Positions 15,988-23,443 of a stretch of DNA of 32,306 nucleotides are shown piece after piece (position 1 is the stretch's first letter; each line of letters opens with the position of its first letter). The stretch is from contig BQJG01000041.1 in assembly GCA_021604585.1 (NCBI GenBank), forward strand, positions 1 through 32,306. The letters run 5' to 3'. This DNA is from Hyphococcus sp. (GTDB lineage: Bacteria > Pseudomonadota > Alphaproteobacteria > Caulobacterales > Parvularculaceae). Both the position numbers and the translations under genes were made by a program. The notes below the pieces were generated by a model, which searched no databases, had not been told where the DNA came from, and saw only the letters and a program-made list of their open reading frames with translations.

Positions 15988-16118
15988 GCGCTGACGGATT
16001 CCGTCTGCGCTCAAGGCGTATAGGCGCGCGGATTCTCATCCGCCGCGAAACGCATGCGTTGATGCGGGGCTCCGCCCCGGCTTTCCTCCATCCCCGTTTT
16101 TAACAGCGCGAGAGTCGC
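15988..16118 (+). promoter_or_regulatory. Candidate expression platform of the FMN riboswitch
   Basis: The leader between aptamer and receptor gene is rich in pairing potential. Visible elements are a near-perfect hairpin GCGCTGACGGA/TCCGTCTGCGC (15988-16010), GCGGAT-TCTC-ATCCGC, the palindrome AACGCATGCGTT (16049-16060), CGGGGC-TCC-GCCCCG, then CCCCGTTTTT ending near 16101, and CGCGA-GAG-TCGCG just before the start region. The CGGGG strand could pair either with the near GCCCCG or with the CCCCG before the T-run, which would form a terminator-like stem. Whether control is by termination or by start-site masking cannot be decided by eye. Confidence 0.4.
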
Positions 16119-16133
16119 GTGGGTGATGAGAGT

Positions 16134-18530
16134 ATGATGCGCCGGGCCGTATTGAGTGTTGGATTTTTAGTAGTTGCGAGCAGCGCGCTAGCCCAAGAGT
16201 CAGCGCCAGATATTGACGTCATCGTCGTGCGCGCCGATCCGCTGGAGCTTGTTGAGCTGAACGCCAGCCGCGCGGTCATGGGGCTCGGTCTGTCCTACGC
16301 CGAAGCGCCGCGCTCGGTAAACGTGATTTCCGATGCAACCATCGACCGGTTTTCGATTGAGACCGTAGACGACCTCGCCGCCTTCGCGCCCGGAACCTTT
16401 ACCGGCAGCTTTTTCGGCGTACCGGGTTCAGTGTCCCTGCGCGGCAATCGCGCTGACACTTATTTTCGCGGCTTCAAGCGGGTTGAAAATCCGGGGAGTT
16501 TTCCAACGCCGCTAGGCGCCAGCGAACGCATCGAAATCGTCAAAGGCCCGGCGCCTGCCATTTATGGCGCAGGCCGTGTCGGCGGCTTCCTCAACATCAC
16601 GCCGCAGACCGCGCGCACCGAAAAAGAAATCGGCGCCGACGGCCATATGTTGAGCGTCGACGGCACAATCGGCTCCTATGGCAAACGCATCATTCGCGGC
16701 GATGGCGGCGTCGCCTTTGATCTGGGCGGACGGGACGCCGGTATCTTTGCGCATGCTGAATACGAAAACTCCGGCAGCTTTTATCGCGGCATTTCACCGG
16801 AACGGACCTATCTCCAATCCGCCTTTACGCTCGCAGATGATGTTTTCGAGATGGAGATCGGCGGCGCCTATTTCTCTTCTGCTGGTTACAAGCAAACCAT
16901 CGGCTGGAATCGCGTCACCCAGGATTTGATCGATAACGGGACGTACGTCACGGGGCGCGATACGGATCTCGCCGACCTGAATGGCGATGGAAAACTCACG
17001 CCTGATGAAGTGGACGCCGCCGTAGGCTCCTTCTTCGGAACATCAAACATTCGTCAATTCGTGGATTTCGGCGTATTTCCCAGCCCGGCTTTCGCCCTCG
17101 ATACAGGTGCCGGAACAGCGCAGCTTGATCCGCGTACGATTTACATCGCTGATCAGGATATCGCCGATGCCGAAACCTTCACCGCCTATGCAGATTTGGC
17201 GTGGCAAGTCGGAGACGACGAGTTGCGCCTGCAGGCGTTTTTCGATTCCATGCGCAGCGATCTTTATGTGAGTTACGGCTTCGCAGCGGAATATATTGCG
17301 GATGTCTATGAGCTGCGGGCGAGCTACGGCTTTGACGTGGATGCGGGGCCCGTCACTCTTGATACATTGCTTGGCGCATCCTGGCGCGCATATGATAACA
17401 AGACGCGACAAACTTTTTTGTCGGGCTATCTCGCCGTAGACCGCCGCGATTTAACTGTCGGACCCACGGGCGGCGACATTTTCGACGATCCGTTTTCGCA
17501 AGACGCGAATGGCATCGGCTGGGACACGGACCTTTCTTCCCGCACCACCGATCTCGCTTTTTTCGCCGTCTCCGACATCGCGATTTATGAGCGTCTGCAT
17601 CTGCTGGCCAGCCTCCGGCTCGACCGTTTCAGCGCATCGGCGATCAATTCGGGCGCGACCATCTTTAACCCCTCGCTGGGCTTTGTTCGGTTCCAAGATA
17701 GCGAGTTCACGCCCAGCTACGAAATTTCTTTGCGTTACGATGTTGGTGACGACTTATCCTTCTATGCGACTTATGCGGAAAACAACGCGCTCGAAACCAA
17801 TGATGGCGGCGGCGTCGAAGTAGACCGCATCGCACAGCAAAACTTTGTCGCCGATTCAGACCTCTATGAGGCCGGCCTGAAAGTCTCCCGCCGCGATCTT
17901 GTCGGCTCTCTCGCCTTTTACCGCCAGACACGCCAGCGTTCAGACCCGTTTGGCAATCTCGATGAGGAAACGTCCAGGGGCGTCGAAGCGGAGCTTAAAT
18001 ATCTGGTCTCTGACGCCATCAGCATCAATGGCGCCCTCACCCGTCAGGAGACGCGGATCAGCGCGCCCGGCCCATGCGGCTCCGGCAATGGCGAGTTTGT
18101 CGTCCTGCCGCCCTCACGTTTGGGCATTGACCCCGTTGATGGATATGGCGGTTTGTTCGCAGCGCTTAACGCATCATGCCTTGCAGAACTCCAGGGCGGC
18201 TACGCCCGCAACACAGCGCCCAAATGGCTTGGTTCGGGCTTTGTCACTTACACCGGTCCGCAGACCCGGCTCGGTTCCTTCGGCGCGTCACTCGGTGCAG
18301 TCTATGTGGGCGAAACAGGCGGCAAGATCGATAACGCCATCACCCTGCCCGGCTATGTTCTCGCCAAAGCGGCGTTGTTTTTCGAGTTTGAGAACTTCTC
18401 AATCATCGCCAATGCCGACAACTTTTTCAACAAACGCCACTTCATCCCTGTCCAGAATGTCTATGAAGAAGTCGGCGTGCTGCCCGGTCGCGGCCGCGAA
18501 TTCACTGTCACGCTGAAAGCAAGTTTTTAA
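16134..18530 (+). CDS. TonB-dependent outer-membrane receptor under FMN riboswitch control (predicted flavin receptor)
   Basis: Outer-membrane beta-barrel receptor energised by TonB/ExbBD, predicted from its riboswitch to import a flavin. From ATG 16134 it has 798 residues; this start gives a clean basic-hydrophobic signal (MMRRAVLSVGFLVVASSALA, cut before QES), while GTG 16119 adds an acidic MGDES stretch. A TonB-box-like DVIVVRA follows. The plug (about 40-165) shows PRSVNVISDATIDRF, RGNRADTYFRGF, ERIEIVKGPAPAIYG and GGFLNITPQ, closest in style to siderophore receptors. The barrel ends in a terminal Phe (KASF). Odd: residues 281-292 form a canonical EF-hand loop. Two cysteines (GPCGSG and NASCLAE) probably lie in one outer loop. 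Ligand assignment is inference; a siderophore remains possible. Confidence 0.9.
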   Translation: MMRRAVLSVGFLVVASSALAQESAPDIDVIVVRADPLELVELNASRAVMGLGLSYAEAPRSVNVISDATIDRFSIETVDDLAAFAPGTFTGSFFGVPGSVSLRGNRADTYFRGFKRVENPGSFPTPLGASERIEIVKGPAPAIYGAGRVGGFLNITPQTARTEKEIGADGHMLSVDGTIGSYGKRIIRGDGGVAFDLGGRDAGIFAHAEYENSGSFYRGISPERTYLQSAFTLADDVFEMEIGGAYFSSAGYKQTIGWNRVTQDLIDNGTYVTGRDTDLADLNGDGKLTPDEVDAAVGSFFGTSNIRQFVDFGVFPSPAFALDTGAGTAQLDPRTIYIADQDIADAETFTAYADLAWQVGDDELRLQAFFDSMRSDLYVSYGFAAEYIADVYELRASYGFDVDAGPVTLDTLLGASWRAYDNKTRQTFLSGYLAVDRRDLTVGPTGGDIFDDPFSQDANGIGWDTDLSSRTTDLAFFAVSDIAIYERLHLLASLRLDRFSASAINSGATIFNPSLGFVRFQDSEFTPSYEISLRYDVGDDLSFYATYAENNALETNDGGGVEVDRIAQQNFVADSDLYEAGLKVSRRDLVGSLAFYRQTRQRSDPFGNLDEETSRGVEAELKYLVSDAISINGALTRQETRISAPGPCGSGNGEFVVLPPSRLGIDPVDGYGGLFAALNASCLAELQGGYARNTAPKWLGSGFVTYTGPQTRLGSFGASLGAVYVGETGGKIDNAITLPGYVLAKAALFFEFENFSIIANADNFFNKRHFIPVQNVYEEVGVLPGRGREFTVTLKASF
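16974..17009 (+). other. EF-hand calcium-loop coding segment inside the flavin-type receptor
   Basis: Twelve codons encode DLNGDGKLTPDE, residues 281-292 of the receptor. It has Asp at positions 1 and 5, Asn at 3, Gly at 6, Leu at 8 and Glu at 12, which is the full EF-hand loop pattern. The preceding ATDLAD-like helix start (DTDLA) and following VDAAVGSFF helix fit an EF-hand unit placed in a barrel loop. Confidence 0.7.
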
Positions 18531-18539
18531 GGAAACCGC

Positions 18540-19769
18540 ATGTTTGTTTCTGCACGCGCCGCCGGGCTGTTCATCGTTTTAAGCCTGATCTTTTTTCATA
18601 TCACCGCGACAACATTTGCGTCGCTTGGCGTCGTGCTGCCGGCGATGATTGCGGAGCTGGGATGGAGCTGGACGCAAGCTGGTTTCGGCTTTACCGCGCT
18701 GGCGCTGTTTACCGGCCTGTTCAGTCCTGTAGCGGCGGAAAGCCTGAAGCGCCTCGGATTGCGCGGCAATTATTCAGTGGGCGGCGGCGCGATGGCGGCG
18801 GGCTTCGCCATGCTGGCGATGACAAAAGGTCTTTTCATTTATCTTGCAGCAGCGTCGCTGCTGGGCGCGGGCTTTGCTCTGCTGGCGAATGTGCCGAGCA
18901 CTTTTGTCATTACGCAAACGGTTAAGCCTGCATCGCGCAATTTTATGATTGGCGCGTATCTTGCGGCGGGCGGTTTTGGCGGCGTCGCCGGACCGCTCCT
19001 CGCCAATGCGATGATTGCCGGCGGCGAAGACTGGCGGCTTTACTGGCGGCTGGCGGCCTTGGTGATCGTTGCGCTGGGCGCCGCATTACTCATTTTCGCC
19101 GACTCAAATTTTTTACCGAGAGATGCGAAGACAACAAAAGAAGTCACCGCACGGGAAAAGCGCGCACCCGGCGAGGCCGCAGGGCGAGACTGGACACTGA
19201 GAGAGGCCTTGCGGGCGCCGGCGTTTTACCTGATCGGCGGCGCGTTAATGGCCGCCTATTTCTGCGGCGTCTCGGTTTCAAGCTGGGCGGTCACGCATTT
19301 GACCGGCTTTGGCCTGACGGCTGGTTTCGCCAGCGCCATGCTGAGCCTTCATGCTGCATCGAACGCAATTGCACGCGCCGCGGGCGGCGTCGCCGTCAAG
19401 TTTACGCGCGCGCGCTATTTGTTGCTTGCCGGGCTCGCGGCCGAAGCGGTCGGAATGATTGCGCTTTCTTTCGCCGTCACCCCAGTCATCGCCATTATAT
19501 TTGCGCTGTTTGAGGGGTTCGCCTTTGGCATGATCCTGTTTGCAACGACCGTTCTTGCTATTGACTATTTCGGGTTGAAAAATTCTCCAGCCATTCTGGG
19601 CGCGATGAATTTGTTCGCGACTGTCGCCATGCTCGGGCCGACGCTCACTGGCATGACGGGAGACGCTTTCGGCACGTTCTCGCCGATTTTTCTCGTCTAT
19701 GGCGCGGGCGCCGGCTTGCTCAGCATAGCCGGCGTATTCATTCACAACCCCAATCCTGACAATCGCTGA
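18540..19769 (+). CDS. MFS transporter, predicted inner-membrane flavin permease
   Basis: A 409-residue major facilitator protein with about twelve hydrophobic segments in two halves. A cytoplasmic loop near residues 190-225 carries KTTKEVTAREKRAPGEA and then DWTLREALRAPAFYLIGG, a linker style common in the monocarboxylate/OFA-like MFS branch. It starts nine bases after the receptor stop, with AAGGA in the gap (TAAGGAAACCGC), so both genes form one unit behind the FMN riboswitch. FMN-riboswitch-controlled MFS flavin transporters (RfnT-type) have been proposed in alphaproteobacteria, and this protein may belong with them, but I see no residue that proves substrate. It would take flavin from periplasm to cytosol after receptor uptake. 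It is followed by a strong terminator. Confidence 0.9.
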   Translation: MFVSARAAGLFIVLSLIFFHITATTFASLGVVLPAMIAELGWSWTQAGFGFTALALFTGLFSPVAAESLKRLGLRGNYSVGGGAMAAGFAMLAMTKGLFIYLAAASLLGAGFALLANVPSTFVITQTVKPASRNFMIGAYLAAGGFGGVAGPLLANAMIAGGEDWRLYWRLAALVIVALGAALLIFADSNFLPRDAKTTKEVTAREKRAPGEAAGRDWTLREALRAPAFYLIGGALMAAYFCGVSVSSWAVTHLTGFGLTAGFASAMLSLHAASNAIARAAGGVAVKFTRARYLLLAGLAAEAVGMIALSFAVTPVIAIIFALFEGFAFGMILFATTVLAIDYFGLKNSPAILGAMNLFATVAMLGPTLTGMTGDAFGTFSPIFLVYGAGAGLLSIAGVFIHNPNPDNR

Positions 19770-19803
19770 AACGGACGCCAATCACAGGAATCTGGCCTAA
19801 AGA

Positions 19804-19829
19804 AAAAGGCGGCCCGAGGGCCGCCTTTT
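19804..19829. terminator. Bidirectional terminator after the MFS gene
   Basis: Perfect 12-base stem AAAAGGCGGCCC (19804-19815) and GGGCCGCCTTTT (19818-19829) with a two-base loop. It sits between the convergent MFS gene and the Oar-like receptor gene and carries an A-run and a T-run suited to both. Confidence 0.93.
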
Positions 19830-19854
19830 CCAAAAGTTGTTGCTGCTCGCTGAA

Positions 19855-22800
19855 TTAGAACGAGTAGCGAAGGCCGAAGCGGATCTGCCAGACCGAAGCT
19901 GACGTCACCGGCGACTGAATCGTGGCGGGATCGACATTGTTGAAGTCGGTGAAGATATACTCTCCGTTCGGCCCAAGCGCAGACCCAGGTGCGCACTCTG
20001 CACAGCCAACGCTCTCGTTAACCGTTGCGAGTGAAACGTTGCCTGGGAAGCCGGCCTGATTGATCACGCCCCACTTGTCATTGATGAGGTTGCCGATATT
20101 GTCGATGATCACGAACGCAGCCGCTTTATGACCGTCAAGCAGCCCCGGAAGCTCCTGCTCGATACGCAGATCCCACTGGGAATACCAGTCAGACTGGAAG
20201 GCGTTGCGAGGTGCAATGCCGCCCGCATATTGATCAAGTCCGAGCGCACTAACCACACCGAAGAAGCCAGCGGTGTCAAAGCCCGGTGCGAAGATCACGT
20301 TGGAATCGCCGGCGCCGGTCGGGACATATTGCAGGTGGCGACCGTCTAGGCCGTCGCCGAACAGATCGCCGGCATCCTGGAAGACAACGCTGTAAGGACG
20401 CGACTGCGACATCACGCCGAACAGATCGAACTTGGTGAAGAGGTCATCCCCGAAGATCGGGAAGTCGATGCCCGCACGCAAGGTGAAGCGGTGCGGCACT
20501 TCGTAGTTTGAGTTCGCCAACGAAGGATTATTCGGGTCCGATGTTGAGAAGTTGACGAAGTTGGAGAAAGCGACTGACGACGTCATCGGATTGCGGTCTT
20601 TTGCATCCGTATACGCGTAAGCAAGCGTCCAGTTGGCGCGCGTTCCGCCCGCAAATTCATAGTCCTTGGAAAGGGCTGCCGAAATAACCTTCGACTTGCC
20701 GCCATCATTGTTGCCCAAGATGAAGTCCTGATTGCGTGAACGGCCGTCACACACGCTCGAATCTGCAGGGCTGGTCGCACAATCCGGATCGGAATTGTCG
20801 ACTGAGCGATAGATTGGACGACCATCAGGCGCAGTGCCTATTTGAGTCAGCGTTGCGTCGGTGATCGTCGCCGCATCTTTATCGTCCGAGTAGATGCCGT
20901 CGACCTGCAGGAAGTAACCGTCGCCGATTTCATAGGTGAACCCGAGGGCTACTTTATACTGCGAAGGAACTTCGAAGTTTGGATCGATCGCGTTGACGCC
21001 GCTGTTTGCGGCGGCGCCAAGCGCAACCTCAGCGAACTGATCATTCGGCACACTGTAGAACGGACGGTCCATGCCGCCTTCGTCGTTGCCCCAGAAGCCC
21101 GGCACCGTCGAATCAACGTCGCCCCGGTAGGTCTGAATCGTCGTCCGGCTGTCATTTTGATAGCTGTTGGAGAGCCAGACGTTCGGATTGCCGCCTGAGA
21201 ACAGGCCGGCGCCGCCATGAATGGAAAGACGCTCGCTCGGATCCCAGTTGAAGCCGAAGCGTGGCTGGAGCAAGCCGCGACCGTCAAAGGTCTCGGTGTT
21301 TGCGTACCCATTTCGCGCTACGAAATCATTGTTAAGCGCTGGAACGTCGCCTGACGTATAGAAGTCATAGCGAAGACCGGCGGTAAACGAGAAGTTGATT
21401 TCATCAAAGTCGACCGTGTCCTGAACAAACAGGGTGTTGGTTGCGAATTTAAAGTTAGCAGCGCCGTCAGCCGGATTGTTTGTGATGGCTGCGTTTCCAT
21501 AAAAGATATCGTCAATCATACCGGCTTCAAACGCGTCGATGTTTTCATCGGCGTCAGGGTTGCTGGTGGCGTCAAAACGATATTCGCCTTCGGTGTGCTG
21601 AATGAACAGGTTGAAGACTTCAACTTGCTCGCGCTCAAAACCAAAGCTGAACAAATTGTTGTTGAAGGTGTAGTCGCCCTTGACCTTGAAGTTCAGCGTT
21701 TTGGTGTCGAGTTTGTTAGAGTGGCGTGAGTCGTCTGCACCGAAATAAACGGTCGCATTTTGACCATTGTTACGCGTGCGGATCTGAACTTCGCCGAAAT
21801 CGGTTCCGCCAACCGAGTTTTGACCGGTGTCGTTCGTCGTGTAGGACGCACGAACTTCGGTCGAGAAGTTGTCCGACCAATCAGAGAACAACTGACCGGA
21901 GTATGAGTTCAACAATGTCGAACGGTTATAGAAGTGGTTGAAGAATTCGTATTCCGTCGGGCTCGCATCAGACGGCGTCAGAGTGTTGCCGTTATTGCGG
22001 TTGTAGGTGAAGGACGCACGATGGAAGTCGTTGATATTCCAATCTAGGCGGGCCAGGAATTTGCGATCGCGTTCTGCGTAAGCATCCGGAACGGCGCCGA
22101 CGTCATAGCCATACATGGTCGAGGCAATGCCGATGATCCGGTCAAGCTGGGCCTGACTGACGCCTTGAACGCCAATAGCGCCGGCTTCGGCCGGACCTTG
22201 CGCAATAATCGCCGTTTCGTTGACCTGTTCAAAGGCGCCGAAGAAGAACAGCTTGTCCTTGATGATCGGCAGACCAAGCGTCGCGCCATAGCGGAAGTCG
22301 CTGTAGTCGCCCTTATCAAATGCCGAACCATTGACCTTGCTGCCATTGAATTTGTCTGACGTATAATCGACCCAAGCACTGCCGTGCACTTCGTTTGAGC
22401 CGGTTCGCGTAACAGCGTTGATGTTACAGCCCGTGAACCCGCCATATTCAACATCGAACGGCGCCAATTCGACGGCAACCTGGTTGATCGCATCGAATGG
22501 GAATGGAAGGCGTTCGGTCGGATAACCGTTTGCGTTCAGACCGAAATTGTCGTTCAGCTTGATGCCGTCGACGGTGAGGCTGTTGAAGCGCGGGCTGGCG
22601 CCGGCGCACTGCAAGCCGTTGCCGTTCGATTCGTCGATGAACAGACGCGGGTCGGTGCGAATGATATCTTTAATGTCGCGGCTTGCGGCGGGCGTCGACT
22701 GCAAATCGTCGAAGTTAAAAGTCGCCGATGGGCCGATAGCGACATCTGCAACAGAAGAGCGCGTTGCAACGACGACGATTTCATCGTCAGAACCAGCGCC

Positions 22801-23154
22801 TCGTGCAAGATCGATAGAGACGACAGCCGTGTCGCCCAGCGAAAGGCGAATGCCATCGACGGCTTCGCTCTGGAAGCCTCCTGCGGATGCCGAAACGCGG
22901 TACTCACCAGTCGTGGAAAGGTTTCGCGCCGAGAAGCGACCCTGTGAGTCAGTAGTTGCGTTTCTCGTAGTGCCGGTCCGAGTGTCGGTCACCGCCACAC
23001 TGGCGCCAGCAATCGGTGCGCCGGATTCATCTGTAACGACGCCGCGAAGGTCGGACGTCGTCTGCTGCGCCATAACTGGTGTCGCCACGGTGGCGAACGC
23101 CGTCGTCAGTGCGACTGCCGCCACTCCGGCGGAGAGCGTTTTCATTAGTTTCAT
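19855..23154 (-). CDS. Oar-like TonB-dependent receptor with carboxypeptidase-regulatory-like domain
   Basis: Large outer-membrane receptor of the Oar/carboxypeptidase-regulatory type, often linked to uptake of peptides, proteins or polysaccharides in alpha- and gammaproteobacteria. Start chosen at ATG 23154 (GGGGA seven bases upstream), giving 1099 residues and signal MKLMKTLSAGVAAVAL ending in PVMA before QQT. An Ig-like regulatory domain (about 35-115) shows LRGVVTDESGAPIAGA and DSQGRFSARNL. A TonB-box-like DEIVVVATR follows, then the plug with FNSLTVDGIKLND and APFDVEYGGFTG, and a long barrel closing in RFGLRYSF. Six cysteines fall into three close groups (see findings). It is alone on its strand downstream of argS with its own upstream region. 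Ligand is unknown; the nearby exported peptidases hint at peptides. Confidence 0.92.
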   Translation of the reverse strand: MKLMKTLSAGVAAVALTTAFATVATPVMAQQTTSDLRGVVTDESGAPIAGASVAVTDTRTGTTRNATTDSQGRFSARNLSTTGEYRVSASAGGFQSEAVDGIRLSLGDTAVVSIDLARGAGSDDEIVVVATRSSVADVAIGPSATFNFDDLQSTPAASRDIKDIIRTDPRLFIDESNGNGLQCAGASPRFNSLTVDGIKLNDNFGLNANGYPTERLPFPFDAINQVAVELAPFDVEYGGFTGCNINAVTRTGSNEVHGSAWVDYTSDKFNGSKVNGSAFDKGDYSDFRYGATLGLPIIKDKLFFFGAFEQVNETAIIAQGPAEAGAIGVQGVSQAQLDRIIGIASTMYGYDVGAVPDAYAERDRKFLARLDWNINDFHRASFTYNRNNGNTLTPSDASPTEYEFFNHFYNRSTLLNSYSGQLFSDWSDNFSTEVRASYTTNDTGQNSVGGTDFGEVQIRTRNNGQNATVYFGADDSRHSNKLDTKTLNFKVKGDYTFNNNLFSFGFEREQVEVFNLFIQHTEGEYRFDATSNPDADENIDAFEAGMIDDIFYGNAAITNNPADGAANFKFATNTLFVQDTVDFDEINFSFTAGLRYDFYTSGDVPALNNDFVARNGYANTETFDGRGLLQPRFGFNWDPSERLSIHGGAGLFSGGNPNVWLSNSYQNDSRTTIQTYRGDVDSTVPGFWGNDEGGMDRPFYSVPNDQFAEVALGAAANSGVNAIDPNFEVPSQYKVALGFTYEIGDGYFLQVDGIYSDDKDAATITDATLTQIGTAPDGRPIYRSVDNSDPDCATSPADSSVCDGRSRNQDFILGNNDGGKSKVISAALSKDYEFAGGTRANWTLAYAYTDAKDRNPMTSSVAFSNFVNFSTSDPNNPSLANSNYEVPHRFTLRAGIDFPIFGDDLFTKFDLFGVMSQSRPYSVVFQDAGDLFGDGLDGRHLQYVPTGAGDSNVIFAPGFDTAGFFGVVSALGLDQYAGGIAPRNAFQSDWYSQWDLRIEQELPGLLDGHKAAAFVIIDNIGNLINDKWGVINQAGFPGNVSLATVNESVGCAECAPGSALGPNGEYIFTDFNNVDPATIQSPVTSASVWQIRFGLRYSF

Positions 23155-23224
23155 GTGATATTCCCCAAGCTGGAACTGATATTTCCGCAACCCCATTGCG
23201 CGGCGCGATGTACGCGACTGGCCA

Positions 23225-23254
23225 TAGGTAGTTTAGGTGACACTAAAGTGACAA
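23225..23254 (-). promoter_or_regulatory. Candidate promoter of the Oar-like receptor gene
   Basis: On the minus strand TTGTCA (23249-23254) is followed after 18 bases by TACCTA (23225-23230). A start near 23217 would give a leader of about 60 bases. The spacer contains the repeat GTGTCA/TGTCAC (plus strand GGTGACACTAAAGTGACA). Tentative. Confidence 0.25.
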
Positions 23255-23358
23255 AGCCGAGCTGTCTTCCTGAATGTTCTGTGACGTTTTGCGCCATTCG
23301 GACGCTATTCGACGATGTGGAGGAATTTGCTTTAAATCACATATGGTTAACGCAAGAA

Positions 23359-23373
23359 CGTGATTTAATCACG
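23359..23373. promoter_or_regulatory. Palindromic operator-like site CGTGATT-T-AATCACG
   Basis: Perfect 7-base inverted repeat around a single T in the gap between argS and the Oar-like receptor gene. A second half-site, TTTAAATCAC, lies near 23331-23340. The spacing of the TGAT/ATCA halves differs from an FNR box. It could bind a dimeric regulator of the receptor gene; the regulator is unknown. Confidence 0.4.
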
Positions 23374-23443
23374 AAACAGGCCCCAAAACTGGTCCCAATT
23401 TCCCCTCGCAAGTGTGGGCGATAAGTCACAGATCGGTGAGCGC

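Noticed and set aside
17899..18516. 205-residue frame inside the riboswitch-controlled receptor gene
   Set aside because: Same-strand frame +1 shadow of the receptor barrel; no coherent protein features.
22547..23158. 203-residue plus-strand frame
   Set aside because: Antisense to the signal, regulatory domain and plug of the Oar-like receptor; Ser/Thr/Ala-rich shadow.
23359..23373. FNR/CRP binding site reading of the palindrome
   Set aside because: FNR needs TTGAT-N4-ATCAA and CRP needs TGTGA-N6-TCACA; this site has a three-base gap between TGAT and ATCA.
23155..23424. 89-residue plus-strand frame in the gap before the Oar-like receptor gene
   Set aside because: No ribosome site, no recognisable domain, and the region reads better as promoter and operator DNA.
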